Shown in pieces: positions 53,701-64,000 of a stretch of 64,000 nucleotides of DNA. The DNA comes from Gloeopeniophorella convolvens. Its lineage: Eukaryota > Basidiomycota > Agaricomycetes > Russulales. The notes under the pieces were generated by a model. The model was not told the origin of the DNA. It made no database searches and saw only the letters and a list, made by a program, of their open reading frames with translations. The position numbers and the translations under genes are program-made. The stretch spans positions 1-64,000 of the forward strand of contig WTXD01000057.1 of NCBI GenBank assembly GCA_022496205.1. Reading direction: 5' to 3'. Within the stretch, counting starts at the first letter, position 1; each line of letters begins with the position of its first letter.

Positions 53701-53780
53701 TGACACTACATACGCAGTCGCAGGACAAGATATGGGTGAAGTTTGACGCGGACTGCCTCAACAACCTCGTACTACAGTAG
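50779..53780 (+). CDS. NLR-like protein: MLKL-type helical domain, NB-ARC, TPR
   Basis: Probable cell-death or non-self-recognition receptor. ATG 50779 gives MFLRKRSSSASSSS. The N-terminal ~230 residues, over several short exons, are helical (PYIALVAGILLQAIRMADE, YKDTWDRVMRKLSRIAGIVV, LLRRTMAYRIAQYDEELSDL) and resemble the MLKL-like bundle common on Agaricomycete NLRs. A linker with TPQIFFGRDEEV opens the nucleotide-binding domain: P-loop ILGPGGIGKTTLA (51847-51885), Walker B-like CILCLDNFESPWD (52068-52107), ITMRGAERP (52186-52213), a GLPL equivalent YVPLAVTLLAHLA, and HPLIRHFC in place of MHD. From about 53080 to the stop (53778-53780) run five or six TPRs (YYKKCIDTHA, ERLVNKALALH, EAYYQAALDIH, ARDMLERALTLH). 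The large last exon has no break. The ligand is unknown; the MLKL assignment is by pattern, not search. Confidence 0.88.
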
Positions 53781-54534
53781 CTTGATCAGTAGGAAAGGAT
53801 CGTAGTACTCAGTATCGCTGTTTGAACGATGATCTGGAATTCCATAATAGAACTCAGTGTAGCCGAAGGCTTGTAGACAATCGAGCACTCGATCAGCGGG
53901 GTGAAATCAGGCTGTATTGACGCGGCAAAGCGCACCACAGGCCGTATTTAGAGATAAAGGATATGGTTTTATGCCCAGGCGCTCGCGATGATGATATCGC
54001 CCCCACTGGCGAGCTGGTGATCCTCAACTTCGTCTGTCCACTCGGCCGAGTGCTTAAAATCGAGTCGCTTGAAACGGTTAATGAAGGGGCTTCACTAGCG
54101 AAAGCAAAGGGCGGTACTAGGCTTGCACCTGCGGGGTCTCGGGCTTGGGGCTTCGAAATGGTGGGGTATCCGGCAGCGAGCAGGAATGAACGAGCCTTGT
54201 ATTATTCTAAGGAGGGGTCGGATTTTGAGAGAAGGAACAGACGCGTCCAGACGAAAGGTTTAGTCGAGAGTCCGGTGTCGGCGACGTTGAGGGCAAGACA
54301 AAGCTGGTGATGAGCCGGGCCGGCATCCGCGCGGCGACTCACGAGCCGGAGATTCGCCGCACGTTCCTGGCCGCGTCCTTCTGTCAACTTCGACAATCCG
54401 CTGGTCTTGCAGGACCGAGTTTTCCTCCGCTACAAATTTATTCGGCTCTTATGGAGCGTAGCGGCCGTTCCACGCAGATCAAGGTCTTGTAGCAAGTTAC
54501 CGTACGAGGCGTACCACTCAAGTCGGATAACTCC
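53781..54534. other. Intergenic, no gene recognised
   Basis: About 0.75 kb downstream of the NLR. Short open frames only. Confidence 0.4.
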
Positions 54535-55500
54535 TCATCGACTCGCTTTTGTATCGAGCACACACGGCGCTTGGTGCAGTCTCAGGACAATCGAAGAGGG
54601 GAAAAACGCAAGAAGCAGGGAAACACAGTGCGTAACCGCACATTCATTCGAAAATGACTGAGAGACAAGCAGAATATAAAGCGGAACGGGCGCGAACGAG
54701 ACAGATAAGAGACAAAGTCGTACGGGAGGAGTCAAGGCCACCATGACTCCTTCGTCCTCCTCAAGCAGTAGAACCGGCGATAGACATGAAACGTATCCAA
54801 AAACAAAATTCGCGATCCCAATGCTCCGCAGCTGCGACGTGGTCCCCATTGGTGGAGCCAGATCAGACAGCGCGCGGCTTACTTCGTCATGTTTGAGGTG
54901 TCCTTGGCGGCCTCTTTTCCTGTTGGCCTGGCTTCTACCTCTGATGGGCTCTCCGGTCTTGACCCACTCGTCGAACCCCACATTGAACTCTTTCAAGATC
55001 CGGAAGGCGGGGTCAAATTTCTTCACAGTCCGTGCCGACCATACGGTGGAGCAAGATTCCTCGACGTGATGCTTGCGCGCGTCCTTACGCCAGCAGCAGT
55101 CTCCACACGAATGGTAAGCGTGGAAGGTTACGGGGTGTTCCTCGGAGTAGTTGCGGTGACGCTTGTACCCACACCACTCGCGGAAGGAGCGCCAGCAAAG
55201 CTTGCAGAAGTAGAGACGCGTCGGGTGGTGGTTCCGCCCACGGTGAACATTGCACGATGGCCTACATAGAACTTATCAAATTGCAGACTCTTTGCATTGA
55301 CGACAAGTGCTGAAAGGTTCGGCAGGACTGAGAGCCCGACGTCCCATTGGCACCCTGCACGCATAACGTCTCTGGCAGGGGCTCGGCATGAATTTCGGGT
55401 GTAGTGCTGGTCGCGCGTGATTCCCCTGCGCGATCGGCCTGCTCGAATAAGTGTTGATCTTCGGTTGGAGCCCGAGCGGCGGGTTGGTCCTGAGAGTTTC
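54535..55500 (-). pseudogene. Degraded relative of the C2H2 factor at 35.8-37.8 kb
   Basis: Read on the minus strand, about 55480-55340 encodes PAARAPTEDQHLFEQA and TTPEIHAEPLPETLCVQ. These align with SAARTPTQTIHSFQKA and TSEIHVEPLPEALYVQ of the intact factor. Further on comes STCRQCKESAI (start of a finger) in another frame. Then RLYFCKLCWRSFREWCGYKRH and SCGDCCWRKDARKHH follow in a third, matching FCKRCWRPFARVESCVRH. A long open C-terminal part (KKFDPAFRILKEFN, GFDEWVKTG) runs to a stop at 54535. At least two frame changes with no convincing intron separate these pieces. No start was found. It is probably a decayed paralogue, though an unusual intron pattern is not excluded. Confidence 0.5.
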
Positions 55501-55970
55501 TTCGGGTCCCGCTTGCTCTTGTGCTACGGGAGCTGTGTGCTACGCAGTCTCATGCGGCTGTTGTAAGAGAGCCTCACTCTCCTCAGAGTAAAGGCCGGGT
55601 AACCGCCGCCGGAGGGAAGGCCGTGCGCGTGCAGACGGGGCGCAAAGAAGACATGGAACCCTGGAGTTGGGCCGCCCGGGTATGCGCTGAAGGTGTTGTG
55701 GACGCGATGAAGTGGGAAGGGTTTTTGCTCGTTTGCACAACACGCAACATACGCAGTGAGTAAGTTATCGACTGGTATTGGAATCTAGGGATATCAGCGT
55801 CAGCAAGCAAGACCTCTCTCCTGGGCGCGCCGCGTGCGCAAAAATGGCACTCGCCCTGGTACACATATTCGCTCAGGGGAAACCCATCAATGCAGCCAGG
55901 GCCAGGGATGCGGCACTATGTCAGGGGGGAAGCGATGCATGATGCGAGAAGGACTCGTGTCGGATAGGGG

Positions 55971-56752
55971 CTAGGTCGGAGGCTCCGGTTGGGTCAGAGG
56001 ATCCCAAAGTATCCAGTGATATTCAACTGCAGCGCTCTCGGAAGCGGGAGCAGATGACTCGGGCAATTCTTCTCGGCGGGCTCGCGTCAGGCTGAGTGAA
56101 GCTTCTTTGCCGGATCCATTCTGGGCCTTCCTAGCAAGGTATTGTTCCTTGTGTTTGGGCTGGTATCCGTGAAGGTTTTTGCGATGGCGGGTACGCGCTG
56201 CGGGGTCGCTCAGGAAGCGGCGTCCGCACTCATCGCAAACGTACTTGCGCTCGTTGGAGCTGACAGAGACCGGTCAGCCTAGTACAAGAAGGGGAGGTGG
56301 TGTTACGAACTGTCTCGCATCGCAGTGGGCCCTTAGGTTGCTCTTCTGGAGGTTTCAAGCCTGCTCACGTTCATGGGAAGCCCCCGTTGCCAAGCCGCTC
56401 TCGTTGCTACCAGCGCCATCGGACCCAGCACACTTTGCACTCCTACACTCTCTCTTGATCGACCTTCCACCCTCAGACTACCCCCAGAAACGTCCCAAGG
56501 CCACCTTTCCGTGCTGCTTTGTAGGTTTGTGAATAGTGGGGAAGCGGTGGTTAAGGAAGGGGGCTCGGTGATGCGTTGCCCAATGTGCCCCGCCGCGGAG
56601 CGACCTACGACGGCTGGCTGCTCCGTCAAAGGCAGGTCAGTGGTATGCCAGGATAATGTAGCGGTGGTGGTGTAGGCAGGGTTGTGGGTGTCAGAGGATC
56701 GGTACCGCGGCGGCGCCCCAGTTGAGTCGTGGGGACTGGGCGAGAGTGGCAT
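55971..56752 (-). CDS. C2H2 zinc-finger protein (two exons or more)
   Basis: Putative nucleic-acid-binding protein. The last exon, read on the minus strand from about 56270, encodes SSNERKYVCDECGRRFLSDP then AARTRHRKNLHGYQPKHKEQ, a clean C2H2 finger. It ends DPLTQPEPPT, stop complement 55971-55973. An upstream open frame from ATG 56752 (MPLSPSPHDSTGAPPRYRS) is Ser/Thr/Pro-rich like many such N-termini and ends at a GTGAGC donor near 56370. The obvious acceptor gives the wrong phase for the finger exon. The join is therefore unresolved: there may be another exon, or a frame error. Finger confident, full model not. Confidence 0.45.
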
Positions 56753-58657
56753 GTGGGAGGAGGACGAAGGATGAGCGTGAAGTGCTCAAGGCTTTTAAAG
56801 AGGTGGAGCCCATTGTCTGTAGATCCACAGCTCTCACACCGAACTGCCGATTCCATTGAAGCCACCATAAGGGACTGTGCCCAGCGTTGTTTCAAAGCAT
56901 CCTTTGTCGGAGATTATGGCTACGTCGGGCGCGTCCATACGTGCCTGAAGGGTTCCAGAAGCTGCGGACGCGCGGCGCAGAATCGCGCGAGTCTGCATAC
57001 CCACTGCTGCGATTGGAACCAGCGCTCAAAGGCGTAGAAAGGAATGGTGAGCAGACATATCGACGATTGGACCTTACGCTCTGCAACTTGACGGAGTCAG
57101 ATTTAAGCGCCAATGACGTACTCGGCGCTGTCCAAGCCACCGCAGTGGCATAAGCGGCCAAACGGTTGAGGCACGATAGCATGGACCTGTTCCGTTTATG
57201 GACACCGACGGCATCCGACGCTCAAAGGCACCGCGATCTAGCACCCTGGGTTGAAGCAAGAATAGGCAATGAACTAGTGGCATTCGACTGTCTTATGGAT
57301 GCACATGATGGAGTGAAGCTTCATAAGTATAGGACAATCGGAGACCAGGCAATGAGTTCGGTGCCATCACCATTGCCAGTGTCCAGAAAGAAGGCGCAGA
57401 AGAGTTTGAGACGGCCCACACCTTGGCGCGTAAGGATGACCTCAACTGCGAGTGCGACGCCCCTTTTGTCGGCTACAAGGACGATCTCGTGCGATCCGGG
57501 GAGCAGTACCTCTCAGAAAAGCAAGGCCCGGTTGGTGTCCAAAAAGGGGGGCCACGTGAAGCAAAGTCTGGTCCATCTTGAGCGAAAAATAAGGAAGAAG
57601 AAAAGTATTCTCGTACCATGGTACTGTGGCACCGATTTGAAGATCGTCTCTGGGAGGAATTGTAGCTGAGCTGGGGTGGCAACTCGGGTGGCCGGCGTTC
57701 GACGTGGTCCGCTACGGGTGTACCATTGTTGCAAGGAAGGCTAAGGTCGGGGCGCACCGCGGATGCGAGTACTAATGACCTCCCGCCATTTCCGATATAC
57801 ATACGAGAGGCAGCCTAGTCTTCCTCCTTCCCATTCATGAACGTACATAGTAGCCAGCGCTAACCCCGGACAGACTCTGCGAGAAAAGCGCGTGAGTTTC
57901 ATCTGCATTCAACGGTCCAGATATCGGTGTCGTTCAGGCGGTACGCGTTGAGGATTTCGAGAAGTTACTCGTTGTAGAGAAGATCGATCGTCTCGTGTTC
58001 AGAAGGGTTACGCCGTGGGTCCAGATTATAGGTTCGTCACCAAATACGCATGGAACGGGGGTGACATCGAACTCACAATCAATCGCGGGGGGTGACATGT
58101 GACAATCCGCGGCCGACACCCAACGTTGCGACGGTACATAGTCGTGGTCCTTATCTGAAACGCGGGTCTTTGAAGGTCCTTGACTGTCCGACTTGTCGGA
58201 GTTTGCTCGGAGTCGACCTGACCTGGTCAACGCGGCGGTGGCACCAGCTGGCCGGATCCGGCGCCGGCCGGGATGAGTCATCACGTAGCTTGAATTACCG
58301 CACGCAGCTGACAGCAGCTGACCCGCTCGGGACCGTCATCGTGGCACCGCAGTCGCGCCTCAATATTGCAATCAAGTTCAACCCACATGGCGCAGTATCA
58401 TGGCGCTAAGGGAACTCTCGTTATCGAACATACACGAACCACTTCTTCTGCTTAACCATTATGGGCAGCGGCACCGCCGGCCTACACGTTTCTGGCCAGC
58501 ATCCTTTTTTTCGCTCTCCTCGGGGGCTCGAGGCAATGGTACCGTCGCCAAGTGCTGCCAGAGCACCGGTGGATGTTAACGTGTATGTATCATCACATTG
58601 AGCGATCCGCCGCGACATGCACGAGTCTGGCTCACATAGTGACTTTCTAGGTCAAGC
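56753..58657. other. Intergenic with one coding-like stretch
   Basis: About 1.9 kb. On the plus strand around 57350-57570 one frame reads GNEFGAITIASVQKEGAEEF and ETAHTLARKDDLNCECDAPF, which has protein-like composition and no stop for about 75 codons. I do not recognise a family and find no convincing start. The rest shows nothing. Confidence 0.35.
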
Positions 58658-61600
58658 ATGTGGCTGCACCCCCTCCTCATCCCTTCATACGTCGCTGGTG
58701 CATCCGCTGTCGTGTTCATTTTCCAAACCTGTGTCACGTACGGACTCGGAGCCTATCGTCGCGCGCGGATCGCTCCTACTCCCGGCTCGGATGCGCCCTT
58801 CTCTCCTGGTCCATCCGGCTCTGCTAGGCTGCCTACTGCGTACAACGAGCACGTGAGGAAAGCGGGGGGTTCAACCATCTTTTACTTCAAATTCGCACGT
58901 CTCCTTGGCGTCCTCGGGTTATTTGGCCTGTACTTGGCCGATTATATTCTTCATAGAAAAAGCCACAACCAGAGCGTTGGAAGAAAATACGGGGTCATTA
59001 AACCCACGCTCTGTGCCGCATATGTGAGTTTCTTTGAAACGCTGCACACTCTGTTTCGGACTGAATATGACTGGTGATGTTATAGCTTTACGCGAGCATT
59101 CTGTCGCTCTTTACGGTAGCTGCCACTCGGAGACTCTCTGTGATAGCCAGCAAGCACCTCAGCGTCGTTCTGTTGGCCACGTTGCTCTTATACATATACC
59201 GAGACATCTGGCCTCTGTTGACTTTTACGTTGGTGCCTGCTGATCGTGCCGAAGGATTCATCCTCTGGTTCAAGATGACTCTCCTGGCATTTGTAACGGT
59301 TGTCGTTCCATTGGCGATACCACGTCAATATACTCCATATGATCCCAAGGTAGGCATCAACCAGCAAGTTAGCGTTCTTCATGTAGATTCACGTAACGTT
59401 CAGGATCCCGCGCCCATTCCCCATCCAGAGCAAACTGGGTCGATTTTTTCAATGGCCATCCACAGCTACCTCTCCTCACTTATATGGAAGGCATATCGCG
59501 TACCTCACCTTGGTCACGACCAACTACCTCCCAATGCGGACTACGACAGAGCTAAGAACCTCGTGGAGGGCGCCTTTCCTGTAAGCTCAGGCCAAATTAG
59601 GTTGTGGTATCCAGCTCATTCAACCCAGAGGATTGACGAGCTCTCTGGCGCCAAGAGGAGACACCTTTTCTGGGCTCTGTTGAGCGTTTTTCGTACGTTT
59701 GAATTCTCAGATCTTCGCGGGAGGTTCTCAAGCATCTTAGGGTGGGAGTATGTGGCTATGTTGTTTGTGCTGGTCATCAAGGTAGCCAAGCCTCCCTATC
59801 GTTCATCTGACTTCTAAAGACGCTTCTCTTTTCGTTCTACGAAGGTCCTCTGCGGGTTCCTCGGCCCTCTCGCAGTCAATCGGCTCCTGAAGTGAGATAT
59901 CGTTCACACTAATGGCCCACTATTCACACGCATTTCGCTTCAGCTATATCGAAACTGATGGACGAGATACCCTCGTGCGGCCGTGGGTGTGGATCGCCGG
60001 ATTGGCTGTTGGACCAACCCTTGGCGCAATAGCGTTTCAATGGTATGGCTTTTTGTCTGTACGTCTTGCTCCTTAGATGATGGCTGTACCGAGTACTGAT
60101 CGATTCTCGCCTAGACAGGAAACCTTGTCCGCATCGAAGGAATCCTCACTCAGCTCCTACTTGAACACGCCCTTCGCCTGCGTGTCAAGGCAGAAACCAA
60201 ACAACGCTCGTCTTCACCTCAGGCCCTAAGCGTTGAAGCTACAACGCCAGGGAATGACTCGGAGGCGGATCTGCACGCCGTGGAGGGAAGGGAAACTGTA
60301 GCACTCGGCACGTCTAGTAACAGCGAAGGTGATACTGTCAGCGTCCAGTCATCGAGCGTCAAGGGAAAGCAGAGAGTAGGGCCCGAAGATGCGAAGGCTG
60401 TATCAGCTGAAGTACCCGCCGCACCTGTACAGGACGAGAAGGGTGGCGACTTCGCTGGAAAAATCAATACTCTTGCCTCTACCGATCTTGGAAACATAAC
60501 CGGCGGGAGGGATTTCCTGATGTACAGTGCGTCTTACGTCAGAAGATATGTCGTTGATCTCATTTGCCTGCCTTCAGCGTTCTATGCACCATTGCAGATC
60601 ATCATCTCGGTCTGTTTCTTGTATAATATCCTAGGTTGGAGGTGCGTTGCGGGTTTTTACGACCGCGTTTCACAGTCTCTCACGGTTTCAATCCTTCGTC
60701 GCAGCACGTTTGTCGGCATGTTCTTCATGATCGCTCTTACGCCTCTCCCTGGACTCGTGACCAAGCTTATCCATACAACTCAGCAAGAAGCTATGAAGAA
60801 GGTCCGGTCTCAGTCAACTATCTCATGTCTGCGTTTTAATTTCCGTTCAGACAGAGGTCCGGGTGCAGACTGTCACCGAAGGTGATGATTAGTCCCGTTA
60901 CCTCCATCCTGTTGAGGGTGTCTCTTACGCCCGAATGTCTTGTAGTCATGGGGGTCATGCGCATGATCAAATCGTTCGCCTGGGAATCGAGGGTTGAAGA
61001 GAAGATCACTAGCAAGCGCGAGGACGAGCTAAGGTGGATCAAGAGGCAGAAATTGTTGGGTTATTTCAACATCATGCTCAAGTGTGTACAATCTTCTCCT
61101 CTACATCCCGAAGATATATTGAGCTTCGCACAATAGCTATATTATCCCCGTGATCACTGTGAGTCCTTCTCTGGGGATAGTGTCGGCGTGTACTGAATGC
61201 AGTCTAAGATTCTGGCCACGTTCATAACCTATGTATGCGCCCCACTCACTCCCAGAGTGCTAATCTCAAGCTAATCCTACTCTCTGCGCCAAAAAGATCG
61301 TCTTCACGCGAGAGACCCTGACTCGTTCGTCTGTTTACGACAAACATCATGACGAATCTAACAGTGACTCAGCGTCCAAGGTCTTTGGAGCTCTTTCTGG
61401 TGAGCTATGAACTGGTTCATCTACAACACCGGCCTTAGCCTCCAATAGTTTTTGATATAATGCGCGGGGAAATTTCCATCGTGTTCTGGATCTTACCCGA
61501 ACTGATCAGCTGTATTTACCTTCGCATCTTTTGTCCGTGCGTCATCTCACGCATTGTCATAGCGAAGGTATCCCTAGATCGTTTCACGGCATTCCTCCGG

Positions 61601-64000
61601 GAGGTAAAGCTTTACAGGATTATGTTAGATGATCTTCTCTAATGTGTCCACCTCGCAGACCGAGCTTCTCGACGAATACGACGCGCGGCTCCGTGGCACA
61701 GCCACCAGCGCACTCGCGGCGGCTCCGTTGAGTGACGATGTGATCGGGTTCAAGGGGCAAACTTCACCTGGTCCAAAGACGAGGCTGATGGCAGGTTGAC
61801 ACCATCCCGGAAACGATTCGTCCTGCGCGTTCCAGATGAGGTGCTTTTCAGAAGACACGCGTTAATATGATCATCGGCCCAACTGGTTGCGGAAAGACAT
61901 CCTTACTCATGGCTCTACTCGGCAAGTTCATCTGCTTGTGTCGATATAAGGTACGCTCACATCGAATCATAGGGGAGATGCACTTCATATCTACGCAAGT
62001 GGATTCGTGGTTCCACCTCCCGAGAACGAATGGCGTTAGCTACGCCGCACAGGAGTCTTGGGTGCAGAATGAGACAATCCGGGTACAAGCCTTGTATGCA
62101 ACCTTCGTCTTCCGTTTTGACCTTCCCTAGGCCAATATATTGTTTGGGGCACCATACGACGAAGAGAGGTACAACAAGGGTGAGCCCACGAGTACCCTTT
62201 CCAAGACTACGCTGATTAGGGCGATAGTCATCTACCAATGCGGCCTTCAGCAAGATTTGTCTTTATTCGAAGCGGGCGACCTGACGGAAGTCGGTGAGAA
62301 GGGCCTGACATTGAGGTAGGCTGCATCACTTTTTCACCAGGCTAGTCTGATGCAGTTCGACCATGTGTAGTGGTGGTCAGAAGGTTGTGATCGCGTTTTG
62401 TATAGAACTCAGACGTTCTGATTCAGCTGCAAAGGCTCGCGTCACTCTTGCTCGCGCGGTGTATTCTTCAGCGGAAATCCTTTTGCTTGATGATGTTAGG
62501 CTCATCGTATCCTGTCCATCACGCGTCAACACATTGACCGAGGGGACCAGGTTTTAGCTGCGCTTGATGTGCACACTGCGAAATGGGTTGTCAACAAGTG
62601 CTTCAAGGGCGATCTCATCAAAGGGCGGACCGTACTTCTCGTGGTAAGCATGCCTTTATCGCGAATTGATTTGCGCCGTTGAGGCATCACTGGCAGACAC
62701 ACAATGTGCTCTCGTCAGCTCCCTAGCTGATTACGTAATATCTCTTGGTGGTGGTCAGATTATGAGCTGCGGAACAGTGTCCGATGCCCTATCCAAGGAT
62801 AAATCTCTATCTGCTGATGTTGCAGAGGAAGAAGCTATACTCCAGAAAACGAAGAAGAGTTCGACGTGGAAAAGCCCGATGAAGCCGCGAAGAAATCGGC
62901 AGGCAAGCTCATCTTGGAGGAGGAAACCCAGGAAGGGCACGTCAGCTAGCAGTCACGTACATATGCTTTCTTATGTCACTGTTTTTTTAACTGACCATGC
63001 GATCTTTTAAGTACAACTCTTCTTCGGTGCTTGGGTGGACGCCACGCCTACTTGTTCTGGTTCCTGTGCCTCGCTGGAAAGCTCTCCATGGACGTGTCTT
63101 TGGTGCTCGAGACCTGGTTCATGGGTTATTGGTCTGAACAATATATCGAGCGTGATCCCGGCGATGTATCCCTCAAAATGTGAGCCCACAAAAGATCATA
63201 CCATGTACGCGCTGCTGATGCCCCTTCTAGCTATCTTTCCATTTACTGCCTCATCGTCGTTTCTACAGTTGCACTCTTCACAATAGAATACACGACCTAT
63301 GTATTTGGCACAGTCAGGGCGTCGGTAGTATCCATGAGAAGCTCATCAATTCTATCTTGGGCACAACCCTGCGGTGCGTGCTCTTTACCTCTGATTAAGT
63401 ACATGTGCGTCTGACGATCCTGGCAGCTGGCTTGACAAGACACCTACCTCTCGCGTGATTGCTCGTTGCACCCAGACATCCGCTTCAGTCAGTCGCACGA
63501 TCTCATACTGCATCCGCTGATCTGAGGGTGTTCTGCAGTCGACCATACACTCACAGAGGACTTCGAACACTTGATAAGAGCGTCATCAACCGTGATCATC
63601 AAGCTGGCAGCATTGTCTTCTTTACGCCCATATTTATTTTTCCCGGCTTCGTCGTTTTCGCAGTTGGTGGGTGGTGTGGTAATGTGTATATGAAAGCCCA
63701 GCTTTCAGTCAAGCGAGAAATGAGCAAAATGAAAGCACCAATGCTGGGGCACTTCGGTGCTGCTATCACCGGATTGGGTAGGCGCTCGTTTACGTCCGCC
63801 ATAGTGTGTTGACAGGAAACCCAACTTTTCAGTCTCGATCCGCGCCTACGGCGCGCAGGAGGCATTCAGGCAGGAATCGTACAACCGGATTGATAATTAT
63901 ACCAGAGCAGCCCGTGTCTTCTACAATCTCAATCGGTGGGCGGATTGCTGCCTGCGATGACCTGCGAGGGTTGACGATATGCAGCTGGATCGGTATACGC
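58658..64000 (+). CDS. ABC transporter, ABCC family, 5' part, with frame breaks
   Basis: Full-length MRP-like exporter with an extra N-terminal membrane domain, running off the right edge. ATG 58658 gives MWLHPLLIPSYVAGAS and about five TMD0 helices. TMD1 includes GNLVRIEGILTQLLLEHALR, a long Ser/Glu linker, IIISVCFLYNILGW, and VMRMIKSFAWE. NBD1 has MIIGPTGCGKTSLLMALLGE, VSYAAQESWVQNETIRAN, LTEVGEKGLTLSGGQKARVT (signature split by an intron at 62382-62430) and LLLDDVLAALDVHT (degenerate Glu). TMD2 begins near 63010 and ends the window at VSIRAYGAQEAFRQESYNR. Frame shifts are needed near 61754, 61855, 62709 and 62846, mostly one base in a run. The intron 61922-61972 has a GC donor. Substrate unknown. 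It could be intact in the organism if these are sequence errors. Confidence 0.8.

Overview
The window is nuclear DNA of a filamentous basidiomycete, most likely a wood-decay Agaricomycete of the polypore type. The evidence is GC-rich coding sequence, genes split by many 48-70 nt GT-AG introns (including a 9-nt microexon), and families typical of mushrooms: multi-copy P450s, lineage-specific 7-TM membrane proteins, an F-box gene, and an NLR with an MLKL-like N-terminus. Gene models below were built by joining exons by eye across splice sites. Ends and motifs are firmer than every internal junction.

Layout, left part. 1-3714 is the 3' part of an ABCC transporter. It is followed by an alpha/beta-hydrolase (4747-6164), a penta-EF-hand calcium protein (7050-8065) and a frame-broken F-box gene (8242-9851, minus). 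Then comes a block with two related cytochrome P450 genes pointing towards each other (10766-12653 plus; 16896-18740 minus). They enclose a divergent pair: an APH-type kinase (12813-14294, minus) and the replication-stress ATPase WRNIP1/MGS1 with an N-terminal ubiquitin-binding zinc finger (14555-16773, plus). Mitochondrial HSP70 (19083-21498) has a perfect heat-shock element upstream. A MATE exporter (22011-24065, minus) follows.

Middle part. About 3.1 kb without a recognisable gene precedes a single-pass membrane protein (27206-28433, minus) and a divergent small zinc-finger protein (28929-29895, plus). Two paralogous 7-TM proteins (31694-33207 and 39938-41383) flank a putative C2H2 zinc-finger transcription factor (35825-37816). 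A 35-bp dispersed repeat lies on either side of that factor.

Right part. A 2-oxoglutarate/Fe(II) dioxygenase (41579-43248, minus) is divergent from a DAL5-type anion permease whose reading frame is broken several times (43945-46464). An unknown protein (46904-47826) follows. A class II DAHP synthase, the entry enzyme of the shikimate pathway (48229-50513, minus), shares a 265-bp promoter with an NLR-like protein (50779-53780, plus). A degraded relative of the 35.8-kb zinc-finger factor lies at 54.5-55.5 kb, with another C2H2 gene at 56 kb. The window ends in the 5' part of a second ABCC transporter (58658 to the edge), which also carries local frame breaks.

I see no bacterial-style operon, CRISPR array, tRNA, rRNA or intact transposon. 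The most notable single locus is the MLKL-like/NB-ARC/TPR protein at 50.8-53.8 kb.
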